From Silanimonas sp021297925 (GTDB lineage Bacteria > Pseudomonadota > Gammaproteobacteria > Xanthomonadales > Xanthomonadaceae), in contig JAPZTL010000004.1 in assembly GCA_027532825.1 (NCBI GenBank), positions 434,001 through 498,000 of the forward strand: 64,000 nt of DNA, in the 5' to 3' direction. Position numbers and translations under genes: made by a program. Of the stretch, positions 52,136 through 60,739 are shown in pieces (within the stretch, counting starts at the first letter, position 1; each line of letters starts with the position of its first letter). The notes beneath the pieces are model-generated. The model worked only from the letters and a program-made list of their open reading frames with translations, was not told the origin of the DNA and did not search any database.

Positions 52136-54415
52136 ATGTCCGCCGTCTACGCCCCCGCGATTCCCCGCCCGGTCCCCGCCCGCATGCGTGGCCTCAATCG
52201 CGCCGAGATCTGCGACCAGAATTTCAGCGATTTCGTGAAGGCTTGGGACGGCCCGGTCCAGGCCGCGCCGCCCGCCGATGCCGCGGTGCTGCCCGGTGCC
52301 ACGCTCACGGCCGCGGATTTCCTGCATCTGTTCGAGTCGCAGCTGATCAGCCGGCACCTCGACCTGATGGCCCGCGTGCTGCGCGTGCAGAACAAGGTCT
52401 TCTACACCATCGGCTCCAGTGGCCACGAAGGCAACGCGATGGTCGCGCGCGCCACGCGCCACACCGATCCGGCCTTCCTGCACTACCGCTCCGGCGGCTT
52501 CATGGCCGAGCGCTTCCGCAAGCTGCCGGGCATGGACCCGATCATGGATTCGGCGCTCAGCTTCGCGGCCAGCAAGGACGACCCGGCCTCGGGCGGCCGC
52601 CACAAGGTCTGGGGCAGCAAGCCCTTGTGGGTGCTGCCGCAGACCTCGACGATCGCCTCGCACCTTCCGAAGGCCCTGGGCACGGCCGTCGCCATCGAGC
52701 AGGCGCGCCGCATCGGCCATGCGCTGCCGATCCCCGAGGATTCGATCGCCATCTGCTCGTTCGGCGACGCCAGCAGCAACCACGCCACCGCGCAGACGGC
52801 CTTCAACGCCGCCGCATGGACGGCGCACCAGAAACTGCCGGCGCCGGTGCTCTACGTCTGCGAGGACAACGGCATCGGCATCTCGGTGAAGACGCCGACC
52901 GGCTGGGTGGCGGAGCGCTATCGCAACATGCATGGCCTCGACTACTTCTTCGCCGATGGCCTCGACCTTGCCGCCGGCTACGGGCAGGTCGCCGCTGCCG
53001 TCGAGCACTGCCGCCGCACGCGCCGCCCGACCTTCCTGCACCTGAAGACCACGCGGATCATGGGCCACGCCGGCACCGACTTCGAGATCGAATGGCGTTC
53101 GATCGATGAACTCGTCCAGGTCGAGGCCAGCGACCCGCTGCTGCGCTCCGCCGAGATCGCGCTGATGTCGGGCCTGATGTCGAAGGACCAGCTGCTGGCG
53201 TACTACGAGTCCTTCCGCGGCAAGTGCTTCGCCGCCGCCGAGGAGGCCGACCGCCGCCCGAAGATCGAGACCCTCGAGGAGATCATCGCGCCGCTGGCCC
53301 CGTACCATCCGGAACTCGTACACCGCGAGGCCACGCGCAACGACTATGCGGACGCCCGCCTGAAGGCCTTCGGCGGCGAGGCCAAGCTGCCCGAGAAGCA
53401 GCCGGCCAAGCACCTCGCCATCCAGATCAACCAGGCGCTGCACGACCTGTTCGCCAAGTACCCGGAGACCCTGCTGTTCGGCGAGGACGTCGCGCAGAAG
53501 GGCGGCGTTTACACGGTGACGAAGGGCCTGCACAAGGCCTTCGGCCCGGCGCGGGTGTTCAACACGCTGCTCGACGAGACGATCATCCTCGGTCTCGCGC
53601 AGGGCTACGCCAACCTCGGCATGATCCCGGTGCCGGAGATCCAGTACCTCGCCTACTTCCACAACGCCTGCGACCAGATCCGCGGCGAAGCCTGCTCGCT
53701 GCAGTTCTTCTCGAACGGCCAGTACCGCAACCCGATGGTGGTGCGCATCGCCGGCCTCGGCTACCAGCGCGGCTTCGGCGGGCACTTCCACAACGACAAC
53801 TCGATCACCGCGCTGCGTGACATCCCGGGCCTGGTCATTGGTTGCCCCAGCCGTGGCGACGATGCGGCGATGATGCTCCGCACGATGATGGCCCTGGCCC
53901 GCGTGGACGGTCGCGTCTGCGCCTTCCTCGAGCCGATCGCCACCTACATGACCAAGGACCTGCACGAGGCCGGCGACGGCGGGTGGCTGACCGAGTATCC
54001 GGCGCCGGACCGCGCCATCCCGGTGGGCGAGGGCAAGGTCTATGGCGAGGGCGATGATCTGGTGATCTACACCTTCGGCAACGGCGTGCCGATGAGCCTG
54101 AAGGCCGCGCGGCAGATCGAATCCACCCAAGGCTGGCGGGTGCGCGTGGTCGATCTGCGCTGGCTGCTGCCGCTCAACGCGGCGTTCATCCTCGAGCAGG
54201 CGAAAAACGCGAAGCGCATCCTGGTCGTCGACGAGGGCCGCCGCAGCGCCGGCGTGGGCGAGGGCATCATCACCGCGCTGGTCGAGGGCGGCCTCGGCGC
54301 CACGCCGCTGGCCCGCGTCTGCGGCGCCGACACCTACACCCCGCTGGCGGGCGCGGCCTTCCTGGTGCTGCCGTCCGAAGCCGACATCGTGGCCGCCGCC
54401 GGCACCTTGGCCTGA
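52136..54415 (+). CDS. Fused alpha/beta E1 component of a branched-chain 2-oxoacid dehydrogenase
   Basis: A 759-residue thiamine diphosphate enzyme in which both E1 subunits are fused. The alpha part (about 1-400) has SHLPKALGTAVAIE and the ThDP motif GDASSNHATAQTAFN starting at residue 210. The beta part (about 420-759) has LLFGEDVAQKGGVYTVTKGL, PEIQYLAYFHNACDQI, FGGHFHNDNS and VVDLRWLLPL. This arrangement resembles 2-oxoisovalerate dehydrogenase-type E1. No E2 or E3 gene is nearby, so these must be encoded elsewhere. A hairpin follows at 54428-54452. Confidence 0.88.
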   Translation: MSAVYAPAIPRPVPARMRGLNRAEICDQNFSDFVKAWDGPVQAAPPADAAVLPGATLTAADFLHLFESQLISRHLDLMARVLRVQNKVFYTIGSSGHEGNAMVARATRHTDPAFLHYRSGGFMAERFRKLPGMDPIMDSALSFAASKDDPASGGRHKVWGSKPLWVLPQTSTIASHLPKALGTAVAIEQARRIGHALPIPEDSIAICSFGDASSNHATAQTAFNAAAWTAHQKLPAPVLYVCEDNGIGISVKTPTGWVAERYRNMHGLDYFFADGLDLAAGYGQVAAAVEHCRRTRRPTFLHLKTTRIMGHAGTDFEIEWRSIDELVQVEASDPLLRSAEIALMSGLMSKDQLLAYYESFRGKCFAAAEEADRRPKIETLEEIIAPLAPYHPELVHREATRNDYADARLKAFGGEAKLPEKQPAKHLAIQINQALHDLFAKYPETLLFGEDVAQKGGVYTVTKGLHKAFGPARVFNTLLDETIILGLAQGYANLGMIPVPEIQYLAYFHNACDQIRGEACSLQFFSNGQYRNPMVVRIAGLGYQRGFGGHFHNDNSITALRDIPGLVIGCPSRGDDAAMMLRTMMALARVDGRVCAFLEPIATYMTKDLHEAGDGGWLTEYPAPDRAIPVGEGKVYGEGDDLVIYTFGNGVPMSLKAARQIESTQGWRVRVVDLRWLLPLNAAFILEQAKNAKRILVVDEGRRSAGVGEGIITALVEGGLGATPLARVCGADTYTPLAGAAFLVLPSEADIVAAAGTLA

Positions 54416-54427
54416 GGCCGAAAACGC

Positions 54428-54452
54428 GACGCCCGGCGCGGGGCCGGGCGTC
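54428..54452 (-). terminator. Hairpin terminator between convergent genes
   Basis: A perfect 10-bp stem (GACGCCCGGC / GCCGGGCGTC) closes a five-base loop between the E1 stop at 54415 and the PhnD-like stop at 54464. Read on the minus strand, TTTT follows the stem within a few bases, so it serves mainly the PhnD-like gene and could also stop the E1 transcript. Confidence 0.7.
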
Positions 54453-54463
54453 GGAGTCGGGAT

Positions 54464-55357
54464 TCAGCGACCGCCGGCGGGCGGTGCCGCGGCGGGTGGC
54501 GGAGAGGCGGGAGCGGGTGCCGCGGCGGGCGCTCGCGGCGGCGCGTAGCCGAACGACGTCGACAGCAGGCGCTCCATCCCGTCGTAAGGCGCGGAATTCG
54601 TCTCGACGAAGCGCTCGGTGCGAAGCTCGTTCATGATGACGAACGCGTCGGGGTCCTGGCTGAGCTTCAGCAGGGCCTCCGTGATCTTGGCGCGATCCGC
54701 CGCCGGCACGCGCGGCGACGCGCTGAAGACGCGACCGGGCACCGTGCGACTACGCCAGATCTCGGTGAGGGCTGGGTTCTCGCCGGCAAGGTAGGCCGGC
54801 AGCAGGGCGCCCACCACATCCCCCGAAAACACAAGATCGGGACCGTCCGACCACTTGCTGCTGATGGCGCGGACTTCCGGTTGCGCCAACGGGTTCCGGA
54901 AGCTGTCGAAGACCAGCACGTAGCCGAGGTTCGGTGACCCGAGCGACGCGACCGTGCGGCCGACGATGCCCTCGCGGCCCTCGGCCGCGATCTCGGCGTC
55001 CTCCACCGCGATCACGAAGGCGGAGTCCTCGACGGTGCGGGCCAGCGGGACGTAGCCGCTGCGCTTGCTGCGGTAGTCGAAGAAGTGGCCCTCCTCGAAC
55101 AGGATGTCGGCGCCGCTGCCGGTTCGCAGGTCCCGCCAGTGCTGGTTGAAGTTCGGCGCCGCGCGCAAGGTGAAGCGGTGCCCGGTCGACCGGTTGAGGT
55201 ACTCGACCAGCGGGCCGTAGACCTCCTGGATCTGGTCGGCGGGGAACGAGGGCTCGACCGCGAGCGTGTAGTCGGCGGCCTTCGCGGCGGGGAGGGATGT
55301 CAGGGCCAGGACGGCCACCACGGCGGCGCGGAGGGCGCCGCGGAACGGATTCGTCAT
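54464..55357 (-). CDS. PhnD-like periplasmic substrate-binding protein
   Basis: A 297-residue exported protein: signal peptide (about 1-27), then YTLAVEPSFPADQIQEVYGPLVEYLNRSTGHRF, DILFEEGHFFDY, GRTVASLGSPNLGYVLV and PGRVFSASPRVPAADRAKI, as in phosphate/phosphite/phosphonate-type binding proteins. It ends in a Pro/Ala-rich tail (PAAAPAPASPPPAAAPPAGG). No ABC permease or ATPase is adjacent, so it may be an orphan receptor or feed a signalling system. The gene is monocistronic by position. Confidence 0.75.
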   Translation of the reverse strand: MTNPFRGALRAAVVAVLALTSLPAAKAADYTLAVEPSFPADQIQEVYGPLVEYLNRSTGHRFTLRAAPNFNQHWRDLRTGSGADILFEEGHFFDYRSKRSGYVPLARTVEDSAFVIAVEDAEIAAEGREGIVGRTVASLGSPNLGYVLVFDSFRNPLAQPEVRAISSKWSDGPDLVFSGDVVGALLPAYLAGENPALTEIWRSRTVPGRVFSASPRVPAADRAKITEALLKLSQDPDAFVIMNELRTERFVETNSAPYDGMERLLSTSFGYAPPRAPAAAPAPASPPPAAAPPAGGR

Positions 55358-55420
55358 CGTGCAGGACCTCGGGATCGGAGGGGACGCATCATGCGCTGCG
55401 CCCCAGTCTAGAGCCTTTCA

Positions 55421-56308
55421 TCAAATCGGGCGCGCCAGCCCGGCAAGCGGCTCGGCGAGGCGGACCGGCCGGCCGTTCGCGAACACCGGCACGGCCTCGT
55501 CCAGCGCCCCGACGACCAGGGCCCCCCGGCCGTCCCGGGTCGCCCCGACGACGTCCGCGACGGGCGCGCCGGTCCCGTCGGTCAACGGCGTGTCCGTCCC
55601 CAGGGACTCGCCATCGGCCCACCAGGTCCGGCGCTTCGCCTGTCCGAGGAAGTGGGTCCGGGCCACGATCTCTTGGCCCGGATAGCAGCCCTTGCGCACG
55701 CTGAAGGCCTTCAGGCGATCCAGCGACAGCATGTGCGGGGTCCATCGCGGTTCGTCCCCGCGCCGGCGTCGGGGCAGCCCGTGCCGGAGGTCCTCGTCGC
55801 GCCACCGTGCCGAAGCGTCCGGGTCCGCCCCGCCGATCCGCGGGGCGATCCAGAGCCGGCGGGTGCCGCCCTCGGTGGAGAGGTCCAGTCCCATCGCCTC
55901 CCCGTCCTCGAGAACGCCGTCGCGCCCGCCGCCGCTGTCCCCGGCCCCGAAGACGCCGTAGGCGGCGAGGTCCTCCCGGTGGCGGAGCGTGGCCCTGGTG
56001 CGCAGAAGGAAGCGCGACAGCCGGGTCGTGAAGTCGACGGGATCGGCATCCAGCAGCACGAGGCGCAGGTGCCCGGCCCGGGGCCTGGCCAGTGCGAATA
56101 GCGCGTCGACCCGCCCCTTGGGCGTCAGCCAGCCGCTCCAGTGCCAGCGGCCTTCGGCGAGGCCGAGCACATCGTTCATGGTCTGGGCCTGGGCGAAGGC
56201 CTCGGCCTGGGGGCCTTCGAGGTCGACGACGGCGAGGCCGTCGAGGAGGGATCCTGCGATCGCTTTCACGTGGTTTCGCTTGAACGGCTTGGAACGGGTG
56301 CTTAACAT
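55421..56308 (-). CDS. ygfZ: YgfZ/GcvT-like folate-binding protein (Fe-S protein maturation)
   Basis: A 295-residue protein with the YgfZ signature KGCYPGQEIVART (near residue 217, the conserved Cys) preceded by LDRLKAFSVR, and the N-terminal VVDLEGPQAEAFAQAQTMNDV. YgfZ supports assembly or repair of certain Fe-S proteins in a folate-dependent way. The start may be the ATG at 56308 or a GTG at 56269. It diverges from the succinate dehydrogenase gene cluster, whose SdhB is an Fe-S protein, so the placement is functionally coherent. Its start codon lies in a 12-bp palindrome shared with the neighbouring gene. Confidence 0.88.
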   Translation of the reverse strand: MLSTRSKPFKRNHVKAIAGSLLDGLAVVDLEGPQAEAFAQAQTMNDVLGLAEGRWHWSGWLTPKGRVDALFALARPRAGHLRLVLLDADPVDFTTRLSRFLLRTRATLRHREDLAAYGVFGAGDSGGGRDGVLEDGEAMGLDLSTEGGTRRLWIAPRIGGADPDASARWRDEDLRHGLPRRRRGDEPRWTPHMLSLDRLKAFSVRKGCYPGQEIVARTHFLGQAKRRTWWADGESLGTDTPLTDGTGAPVADVVGATRDGRGALVVGALDEAVPVFANGRPVRLAEPLAGLARPI

Positions 56309-56314
56309 CCATGG

Positions 56315-56488
56315 ATGTCTCCGCAGCCGCCCAGTCTAGGCCACCTTCCGGCCTCCACGGTGCCCGACGCACCCGGGGCCCCGGCCTCCGGCGATACGGT
56401 CCCTGCCGTCGAGGTGGGGGGGCGGGACGGGCCCGAACCGACCCGCTACGGCGACTGGGAAAAGAACGGTCGCTGCATCGACTTCTGA
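56315..56488 (+). CDS. DUF1674 / SDHAF4-like succinate dehydrogenase assembly factor
   Basis: A 57-residue protein. Its C terminus has the DUF1674 signature DGPEPTRYGDWEKNGRCIDF, the segment shared with the mitochondrial factor SDHAF4, which binds the flavinated SdhA subunit. The N-terminal half is Pro/Ala-rich and poorly conserved, as in other bacterial members. The ATG at 56315 is the first in frame after a TAA at 56303-56305; a GTG at 56360 is an alternative. It lies 50 bases upstream of sdhC on the same strand, which fits an assembly role for this operon. Confidence 0.85.
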   Translation: MSPQPPSLGHLPASTVPDAPGAPASGDTVPAVEVGGRDGPEPTRYGDWEKNGRCIDF

Positions 56489-56538
56489 CCGCAGGACGCG
56501 GCCCCTCCGAACAACTGGCACCCGCAACGAGCGAGCCC

Positions 56539-56934
56539 ATGGCCACGCAATCCCGACCCCTGTCCCCGCATCTGCAGGTCTACAAGCCGCAGATCACCTC
56601 GACGATGTCGATCGTCCATCGCATCACCGGGGTCGTGAACGCCCTGGGCTTCCTGCTCGTCGCGGCCTGGCTGGTCGCACTGGCCGGCGGCGAGGCGAGC
56701 CACGCCGCCGCGCAGGCGGCCGCCGGCTCGCTGCCCGGCAGGATCGCGCTGTTCGCGTTCTCCGCGACGCTGGTCTACCACCTCTTGAACGGCGTGCGCC
56801 ACCTGTTCTGGGACATGGGCTGGGGCTTCGAGATCCCGCAGGTCTACCGCAGCGGCTACACCGTGCTGGTGCTCGCGGTGGTGCTCACCGCCGGCGTCTG
56901 GTACGCCGGCCTGATGGCCGGGGGTGCCGCATGA
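56539..56934 (+). CDS. sdhC: Succinate dehydrogenase cytochrome b556 subunit SdhC
   Basis: A 131-residue membrane anchor with three helices. RPLSPHLQVYKPQITSTMSIVHRITGV is the N-terminal family signature (quinone-site Ser and Arg) and YHLLNGVRHLFWDMG contains the conserved haem b ligand His. With SdhD it anchors SdhAB to the inner membrane and reduces ubiquinone. The ATG at 56539 starts the classic sequence; the longer open frame upstream overlaps the DUF1674 gene. Its stop overlaps the sdhD ATG. Confidence 0.95.
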   Translation: MATQSRPLSPHLQVYKPQITSTMSIVHRITGVVNALGFLLVAAWLVALAGGEASHAAAQAAAGSLPGRIALFAFSATLVYHLLNGVRHLFWDMGWGFEIPQVYRSGYTVLVLAVVLTAGVWYAGLMAGGAA

Positions 56935-57314
56935 GCCGCCTCCGGCATCCGTGGGCCATCGCCCGCGGCCTCGGCAGCGCGAAGGAAGGCGTCGCCCACT
57001 GGTGGTCGCAGCGCGTCTCGGCCGCCGCACTGCTGTTCCTCGTGCCCTGGTTCGTCGCGACCGCCGTCTCGATGATCGGCATGGACCACGCCAATGCCCG
57101 CGCCTTCCTGGCCGAGCCGACCAACGCGACGTTGATGCTGGCCTTCGTGCTGGCCGCCGCGTGGCACGCGCGCCTCGGCCTGCAGGTCGTGGTCGAGGAC
57201 TACATCCACACCCCGTGGCTGGAGATCGCGCTGCAGCTGCTGGTCAAGGCCGCGTACGCGCTGGCCGCGATCGCTTCCGTCGTGGCCATCGGCCGCATCG
57301 CCTTCACCGCCTGA
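56931..57314 (+). CDS. sdhD: Succinate dehydrogenase membrane anchor subunit SdhD
   Basis: A 127-residue membrane protein with three helices. LGSAKEGVAHWWSQRVSAAALLFL is the family's N-terminal part, and AWHARLGLQVVVEDYIHTPW holds the conserved HxxxGxQ and EDY residues near the haem and quinone sites. It starts with a 4-base overlap with sdhC (ATGA) and ends 7 bases before sdhA. Confidence 0.93.
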   Translation: MSRLRHPWAIARGLGSAKEGVAHWWSQRVSAAALLFLVPWFVATAVSMIGMDHANARAFLAEPTNATLMLAFVLAAAWHARLGLQVVVEDYIHTPWLEIALQLLVKAAYALAAIASVVAIGRIAFTA

Positions 57315-57321
57315 GCCTCCC

Positions 57322-59115
57322 ATGACGACTGCCTACAAGATCACCGAGCACCAGTACGACATGATCGTCGTCGGTGCGGGCGGCGCCGGTCTCCGCGCCA
57401 CCTTCGGCCTCGCCGCCAAGGGCCTGCAGACGGCCTGCATCACCAAGGTCTTCCCGACCCGCTCGCACACCGTGGCGGCGCAGGGCGGCATTTCCGCCGC
57501 GCTCGCCAACATGGGCGAGGACGACTGGCGCTACCACTTCTTCGACACCGTGAAGGGCTCGGATTGGCTGGGCGACCAGGACGCCATCGAGTACATGTGC
57601 CGCGAGGCCATCCCGGCCATCATCGAGCTCGAGCACTACGGCGTGCCGTTCTCGCGCACCGAGGAAGGCAAGATCTACCAGCGCCCGTTCGGCGGCATGA
57701 CCACCCGCTACGGCGAGGGCCCGCCGGCCCAGCGCACCTGCGCCGCCGCCGACCGCACCGGCCACGCCATCCTGCACACGCTGTACCAGCAGTCGCTGGC
57801 GCATGACGCGCGCTTCTTCATCGAGTACTTCGCCCTCGACCTGATCATGGACGAGGAGGGCGTGTGCCGCGGCGTGATCGCCCTCGACATGGCCGAAGGC
57901 ACGATCCACGTGTTCCGCGCCCACGGCGTGGTGCTGGCCACCGGCGGCTACGGCCGCGCGTACTTCTCGGCGACGTCGGCGCACACCTGCACCGGCGACG
58001 GCGGCGGCATGGCGCTGCGAGCCGGCCTGCCGCTGCAGGACATGGAGTTCGTCCAGTTCCACCCGACGGGCATCTACGGTGCCGGCTGCCTGATCACCGA
58101 AGGCGTGCGCGGCGAAGGCGGCATCCTGCGCAACGCCCAGGGCGAGCGCTTCATGGAGCGCTACGCCCCGAGCGTGAAGGACCTCGCCCCGCGCGACATG
58201 GTCAGCCGCTCGATGACCATCGAGATCCGCGAAGGCCGCGGCGTCGGCGCCAACGGCGACCACATCCACCTCGACCTGACCCACCTCGACCCGAAGGTCA
58301 TCCACGAGCGCCTGCCGGGCATTGCCGAGACCGCGAAGATCTTCGCCGGCGTCGACGTCGAGAAGCAGCCGATCCCGGTGCTGCCGACCGTCCACTACAA
58401 CATGGGCGGCCTGCAGACGAACTACCACGGTGAAGTCGTCACGCTGAAGGACGGCAACCCGGATTCGGTCGTGCCGGGCCTGTACTCGATCGGCGAAGCC
58501 GCCTGCGTGTCGGTGCACGGCGCCAACCGCCTCGGCTCGAACTCGCTGCTCGACCTCGTGGTGTTCGGCCGCGCCGTGGCCAACCGCTGCGCCGAGACGA
58601 TCAAGCCGGGCCAGCCGCACAAGCGCCTCGCCTCCGACGCGCTCGACAAGTCGCTCGCCAACCTCGACAAGCTGCGCTTCGCCAAGGGCGGCACGCCGAC
58701 GGCCGACATCCGCCTGAACATGCAGCGCATCATGCAGAACGACGCCGCGGTGTTCCGCACCGGCGAGACGCTGCAGCAGGGCGTGTCGAAGATCCAGCAG
58801 GCCTTCAAGAGCTTTGAGGACGTCAAGGTCAGTGACCGCTCGCTGGTCTGGAACTCCGACCTCATCGAGACGCTGGAGCTGCAGAACCTGCTCTCCCAGG
58901 CCGTGGTCACGATCATCTCGGCGGAAAACCGCAAGGAATCGCGCGGCGCCCACGCCCGCGAGGACTTCCCGGACCGCGACGACGCCGAGTGGATGAAGCA
59001 CACGCTGTGCTGGATCGACGAGAAGGGCAACACGCGCATCGACTACCGCCCGGTGCACCTCAACACCCAGACCGACGCCGTGCAGTCCATCCCGCCCAAG
59101 GCGCGCAAGTACTGA
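57322..59115 (+). CDS. sdhA: Succinate dehydrogenase flavoprotein subunit SdhA
   Basis: A 597-residue FAD enzyme that oxidises succinate to fumarate. DMIVVGAGGAGLRA is the dinucleotide fold, RSHTVAAQGGISAALAN contains the His that is covalently linked to FAD, and QFHPTGIYGAGCL and RDMVSRSMTIEI supply the catalytic site including the proton-relay Arg. The end (IDYRPVHLNTQTDAVQSIPPKARKY) is standard. An Mpo1-like gene starts one base after its stop. Confidence 0.97.
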   Translation: MTTAYKITEHQYDMIVVGAGGAGLRATFGLAAKGLQTACITKVFPTRSHTVAAQGGISAALANMGEDDWRYHFFDTVKGSDWLGDQDAIEYMCREAIPAIIELEHYGVPFSRTEEGKIYQRPFGGMTTRYGEGPPAQRTCAAADRTGHAILHTLYQQSLAHDARFFIEYFALDLIMDEEGVCRGVIALDMAEGTIHVFRAHGVVLATGGYGRAYFSATSAHTCTGDGGGMALRAGLPLQDMEFVQFHPTGIYGAGCLITEGVRGEGGILRNAQGERFMERYAPSVKDLAPRDMVSRSMTIEIREGRGVGANGDHIHLDLTHLDPKVIHERLPGIAETAKIFAGVDVEKQPIPVLPTVHYNMGGLQTNYHGEVVTLKDGNPDSVVPGLYSIGEAACVSVHGANRLGSNSLLDLVVFGRAVANRCAETIKPGQPHKRLASDALDKSLANLDKLRFAKGGTPTADIRLNMQRIMQNDAAVFRTGETLQQGVSKIQQAFKSFEDVKVSDRSLVWNSDLIETLELQNLLSQAVVTIISAENRKESRGAHAREDFPDRDDAEWMKHTLCWIDEKGNTRIDYRPVHLNTQTDAVQSIPPKARKY

Positions 59116-59116
59116 C

Positions 59117-59485
59117 ATGGGCACCGAGCGCGAAGGCGGCTTGCTGGCCTGGCAGTTCCGCGATTACGCGGAGCGCCACGAGGACAAGCTCAACCTCTGG
59201 TTGCACCTCTACGCGGTGCCGGCCTTCGTCGCCGGCAGCCTCGCGGCGGTGGTGAACCTGCTCGCGCTCAGCCTCGTCGGCGTGCTCGCGTCGCTGGCGT
59301 TCGTGGTGGCCGCCTTCCTCGTGCAGGGCCTCGGCCACAAGCGCGAGTCGGCGGCGCCGGTGCCCTTCGATGGCCCCGGCGACTTCCTGAAGCGCGTGTT
59401 CGCCGAACAGTTCGTCACCTTTCCCCGTTTCGTCCTTTCCGGCGGCTGGATGCGCAACGTCACGCGCCGCGCCGGGCACCACTGA
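59117..59485 (+). CDS. Mpo1-like (DUF962) membrane protein inserted between sdhA and sdhB
   Basis: A 122-residue protein. YAERHEDKLNLWLHLYAVPAF matches the Y-x-x-x-H...N-x-x-L-H...P start of the DUF962/Mpo1 family, and a hydrophobic hairpin is followed by QGLGHKRESAAPVPF, the second His-bearing segment. In yeast, Mpo1 is an Fe-dependent dioxygenase acting on 2-hydroxy fatty acids. Here the His motifs look partly conserved, so the activity is uncertain. It starts 1 base after sdhA and ends 12 bases before sdhB, so it is part of the sdh transcript. Confidence 0.7.
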   Translation: MGTEREGGLLAWQFRDYAERHEDKLNLWLHLYAVPAFVAGSLAAVVNLLALSLVGVLASLAFVVAAFLVQGLGHKRESAAPVPFDGPGDFLKRVFAEQFVTFPRFVLSGGWMRNVTRRAGHH

Positions 59486-59497
59486 CCGAGGTTCACG

Positions 59498-60286
59498 ATG
59501 GCCGAGTTCACCCTTCCCCAGAATTCGAAGATCGGCAAGGGCAAGCATTTCCCGGCGCCGGCGGGGTCGAAGAACGTCCGCAGCTTCAAGGTGTACCGCT
59601 GGAACCCGGACGACGGGCAGAACCCGCGCGTGGACACCTACGACGTCGACCTCGACCGCTGCGGGCCGATGGTCCTGGACGCGCTGATCAAGATCAAGAA
59701 CGAGGTCGACCCGACGCTGACCTTCCGGCGCTCGTGCCGCGAGGGCATCTGCGGTTCGTGCGCGATGAACATCGACGGTACGAACACGCTGGCCTGCACC
59801 AAGGCCATCGATGACTGCGGCAAGAAGGACGTGCCGATCTACCCACTGCCGCACATGCCGGTGATCAAGGACCTGGTGCCGGACCTGACCCACTTCTACG
59901 CGCAGTACGCGTCGATCCGCCCGTGGCTGCGCACGCAGAGCGCCGCGCCGGCCAGCCGCGAGCGCCTGCAGTCGCCGGAGGACCGCAAGAAGCTCGATGG
60001 CCTCTACGAGTGCATTCTCTGCGCCTGCTGCTCGACGAGCTGCCCGAGCTACTGGTGGAACGGCGACCGCTACCTCGGCCCGGCCATCCTGCTTCAGGCC
60101 TACCGCTGGATCATCGACTCCCGCGACGAGGACACCGGCGCGCGCCTCGACGACCTCGAGGACCCCTTCAAGCTCTACCGCTGCCACACGATCATGAACT
60201 GCGCGCGGACCTGCCCGAAGGGGCTGAATCCCGCGAAGGCGATCGCCGAGATCAAGAAGCTCATGCTCGCGCGCCGGGGCGCGTGA
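59498..60286 (+). CDS. sdhB: Succinate dehydrogenase iron-sulfur subunit SdhB
   Basis: A 262-residue protein with the three Fe-S cluster motifs: SCREGICGSCAMNIDGTNTLAC ([2Fe-2S], near residue 76), CILCACCSTSCPSYWWN ([4Fe-4S] and shared, near 174) and CHTIMNCARTCPKGLNP ([3Fe-4S] and [4Fe-4S], near 232). It passes electrons from SdhA to the membrane subunits. Its TGA overlaps the ATG of the MAPEG-like gene (TGATG). Confidence 0.97.
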   Translation: MAEFTLPQNSKIGKGKHFPAPAGSKNVRSFKVYRWNPDDGQNPRVDTYDVDLDRCGPMVLDALIKIKNEVDPTLTFRRSCREGICGSCAMNIDGTNTLACTKAIDDCGKKDVPIYPLPHMPVIKDLVPDLTHFYAQYASIRPWLRTQSAAPASRERLQSPEDRKKLDGLYECILCACCSTSCPSYWWNGDRYLGPAILLQAYRWIIDSRDEDTGARLDDLEDPFKLYRCHTIMNCARTCPKGLNPAKAIAEIKKLMLARRGA

Positions 60287-60711
60287 TGGCCGCCTCTCCG
60301 TGGGTCTGGCCGATGCTGGCGATGGTCGGCCTCGTGCTGGCCGTCTGGATGCGCCTGTACCTGACGCGCATCCCCGAGATGAAGCGTCGCCACATCCATC
60401 CGCAGAAGGTGGCGTCGAACCGGGCCATGGTCGAGGCCCTCGAGGACCAGCGCGCGGCCGACAATTTCCGCAACCTCTTCGAACTGCCCGTGCTGTTCCA
60501 TGCCGCGTGCCTGGCCGCCATCGCCACGGGTGTCGATTCGGTGGCCGCTCTGGCGCTCGCCTGGGGCTTCGTCGCGACGCGGGTGGCGCACTCGTGGATC
60601 CACTGCACCTACAACACGGTGATGCACCGCTTCCAGGCCTACGCGCTGGGCGGCGCGCTCCTGTTCGCCCTGTGGGGCGTGCTTGGCGCGGTCTGGGCCG
60701 GCGTGCTCTGA
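60286..60711 (+). CDS. MAPEG-family membrane protein
   Basis: A 141-residue membrane protein with about four helices. RLYLTRIPEMKRRHIHPQKVASNRAM and RAADNFRNLFELPVLFHAACLAA carry the MAPEG motif (N-x-x-E-x-P), and VATRVAHSWIHCTYNTVMHRF matches the second conserved region. The family includes glutathione-dependent and eicosanoid enzymes, but bacterial members near sdh have no known role. It is coupled to sdhB by the TGATG overlap. Confidence 0.85.
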   Translation: MAASPWVWPMLAMVGLVLAVWMRLYLTRIPEMKRRHIHPQKVASNRAMVEALEDQRAADNFRNLFELPVLFHAACLAAIATGVDSVAALALAWGFVATRVAHSWIHCTYNTVMHRFQAYALGGALLFALWGVLGAVWAGVL

Positions 60712-60739
60712 CGGCGGAACGGGCCGGGGCGGGCGCATC

